Shown: positions 5,460-6,513 of the stretch, in pieces
Layout of the letters: each line of letters starts with the position of its first letter
How positions within the stretch are numbered: the stretch's first letter is position 1
Origin: Acidobacteriaceae bacterium
GTDB lineage: Bacteria > Acidobacteriota > Terriglobia > Terriglobales > Acidobacteriaceae
NCBI GenBank assembly: GCA_003168235.1
Contig: PMSZ01000451.1
Span: 1-6,513 of the forward strand
DNA: 6,513 nucleotides
Direction: 5' to 3'
Position numbers and translations under genes: made by a program
The notes under the pieces: generated by a model
Told to the model about the DNA's origin: nothing
The model's database searches: none
The model's input: the letters and a program-made list of their open reading frames with translations, nothing else

Positions 5460-6305
5460 ATGAGGCGGCAACGGCGATCGCAGTCGGGCCCGAACGGCCA
5501 AACAGAATCCGGAGGAAGCGCAACTCAGGATAAGCAGCAGATTCGGTTTACCGCGATTCTGACCAGCCTTCAGCAAACGGGACGCGTCTCCGTGGACGCG
5601 CTTCGGGAGCAACTGGACGTTTCGGTGGTGACGATACGGCGGGACCTCGATGCTCTGGAGCAGAAGGGATTGTTACAGCGTACGCATGGCGGAGCGGTGT
5701 CGATCGAGCCGCTCTTTTACGAGCCCTTCCGTCGCGACCGATCTTTCCAGGCGCAGGTAGAACGTGCGGCCGATGAAAAACGCCGAATCGGACGTGCCGC
5801 CGCCGCGCTGATCACTGCCGGAGAGACCATCGCTCTGACGCCGGGCACGACGACGACAGAAGTGATCCGGAGATTGCCCATCAACTACAACATCACGGTG
5901 GTGACTAATACGGTCAACGTGGCGATGGAGCTTTCGAAGCGTAAGGATGTGTATGTTTTCGTTACCGGTGGACATCTTCACGGCGAGTGGTTCTCGCTGG
6001 TGGGTTCGGCAGCGTTGCGGTCACTCGATAACATGCTCATTAACACGATGTTCATTGGTGCGGATGGGATGGACGCAGGGTGGGGAGCGAGTTGTTTCAA
6101 CGCGGATGAGGCAGAACTCAATTCGACGATGATGAAGCTGGCGCGGCGTCGCGTCGCAGTGGTGGACAGCGGCAAATTAGGTGTTGTGGCAAATTGGCGA
6201 ATCTGCAAAGCGGATGAGTTGAATGTCCTGGTGACGGACACGGCAGCAACCGACGAGATGATCGCTCCGTTTCAGAAGCTCGGCATCGAAATCGTGCGCG
6301 TGTGA
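5439..6305 (+). CDS. DeoR-family transcriptional repressor
   Basis: A cytoplasmic sugar-responsive regulator of 288 residues from ATG 5439, or 282 from ATG 5457; the choice is open because the start region is duplicated. The N-terminal ~34 residues are polar and not part of the fold. Residues 35-87 form the winged helix-turn-helix with the DeoR signature VDALREQLDVSVVTIRRDL (52-70) and the wing LLQRTHGGAV (78-87). The C-terminal sensor domain (about 105-270) shows the phosphosugar-binding-type loop TPGTTTTE (134-141), VVTNTVNVA (154-162), FVTGGHLH (174-181) and, further on, FIGADGMD and VDSGKLG. These regulators usually bind phosphorylated sugars, which release them from operators. Length matches the usual 250-280 apart from the N-terminal extension. 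It is divergent from the exported hydrolase and convergent with another possible hydrolase, so control of carbohydrate use is likely. The specific ligand cannot be told from sequence. Confidence 0.93.
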   Translation: MQGNDIMMRRQRRSQSGPNGQTESGGSATQDKQQIRFTAILTSLQQTGRVSVDALREQLDVSVVTIRRDLDALEQKGLLQRTHGGAVSIEPLFYEPFRRDRSFQAQVERAADEKRRIGRAAAALITAGETIALTPGTTTTEVIRRLPINYNITVVTNTVNVAMELSKRKDVYVFVTGGHLHGEWFSLVGSAALRSLDNMLINTMFIGADGMDAGWGASCFNADEAELNSTMMKLARRRVAVVDSGKLGVVANWRICKADELNVLVTDTAATDEMIAPFQKLGIEIVRV

Positions 6306-6321
6306 GCGGGGCGTTCTTAGT

Positions 6322-6513
6322 TCACACAGCTTTCTGCCGGTGAGCTCCATCTTTCGTGATTGTGTACAAACTGCCCTGGTATCGCAGCCCCTCTAATCGA
6401 GCCGAGGGATCAAAGCTGGCGAGATGCGAGTCGACTTTAATTCCATCCGACAGCGTAAGCTCCGCGCCGAAAATGGAGTCGATGACAAGTTCGGTGAAGG
6501 CGCCTGCGGCGAT
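6322..6513 (-). CDS. C-terminal 63 residues of a probable glycoside hydrolase (runs off right edge)
   Basis: The minus strand is open from the window edge to TGA at 6322-6324, giving 63 residues with convincing protein character: FTELVIDSIFGAELTLSDG, then IKVDSHLASFDPSA and RLEGLRYQGSLYTITKDG. The ELVIDSIFG stretch followed by short beta strands and 'YQG-LYT' resembles the closing beta domain of (alpha/alpha)6 hydrolases of the GH65/GH95 kind, but the fragment is too short to assign. It ends 16 bases from the DeoR stop, leaving no room for a bidirectional terminator. It shares orientation with the hydrolase at 2852-5107. Confidence 0.7.
   Translation of the reverse strand: MAAGAFTELVIDSIFGAELTLSDGIKVDSHLASFDPSARLEGLRYQGSLYTITKDGAHRQKAV

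Noticed and set aside
1..6513. CRISPR array, insertion sequence, toxin-antitoxin pair or phage-defence system
   Set aside because: No regularly spaced repeats, transposase, nuclease or paired small genes are visible. The only mobile-element hint is the tRNA-like remnant.

Overview
The window looks like part of an Acidobacteriota (Terriglobia/Koribacter-type) chromosome. This is an inference from three things: a Pkn-type kinase with an acidobacterial style of N-terminus, a degenerate gene resembling small secreted proteins I associate with that phylum, and large exported carbohydrate-active enzymes beside a DeoR regulator. No marker gene proves the phylum.

Left part (1-1237). A minus-strand Hanks-type Ser/Thr protein kinase runs off the left edge with its N-lobe, catalytic loop and DFG motif visible. 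A plausible promoter lies almost against its start codon, suggesting a near-leaderless mRNA. A 250-base non-coding stretch with one strong hairpin separates it from a plus-strand secreted-protein gene at 730-1237. That gene can only be read by changing frame twice and is best treated as a pseudogene.

Boundary zone (1238-1524). Just after the pseudogene stop lies a 23-base sequence with the exact geometry of the 3' end of tRNA-Asn (T-loop, 3' T-stem, acceptor strand, G73, CCA) but no tRNA body. Short palindromes and a helically phased TTTGTAC repeat follow. This is the most interesting part of the window: a likely relic of a site-specific integration site.

Middle (1525-5107). A secreted or lipid-anchored beta-propeller protein resembling selenium-binding protein/methanethiol oxidase is on the plus strand. 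It converges on a large minus-strand gene for a Tat-exported protein that looks like an (alpha/alpha)6-barrel glycoside hydrolase of no family I can assign.

Right part (5108-6513). A 331-base intergenic region carries candidate operators, a tandemly duplicated ribosome-binding site plus ATG, and then a DeoR-family repressor on the plus strand. The C-terminal end of a second minus-strand gene, possibly another glycoside hydrolase, converges on it. The likely logic is a saccharide-use locus in which the DeoR protein senses a phosphorylated sugar and controls itself and the divergent exported hydrolase. I found no clearly new multi-gene system; the novelty is in the remnant, duplicated and regulatory sequences.
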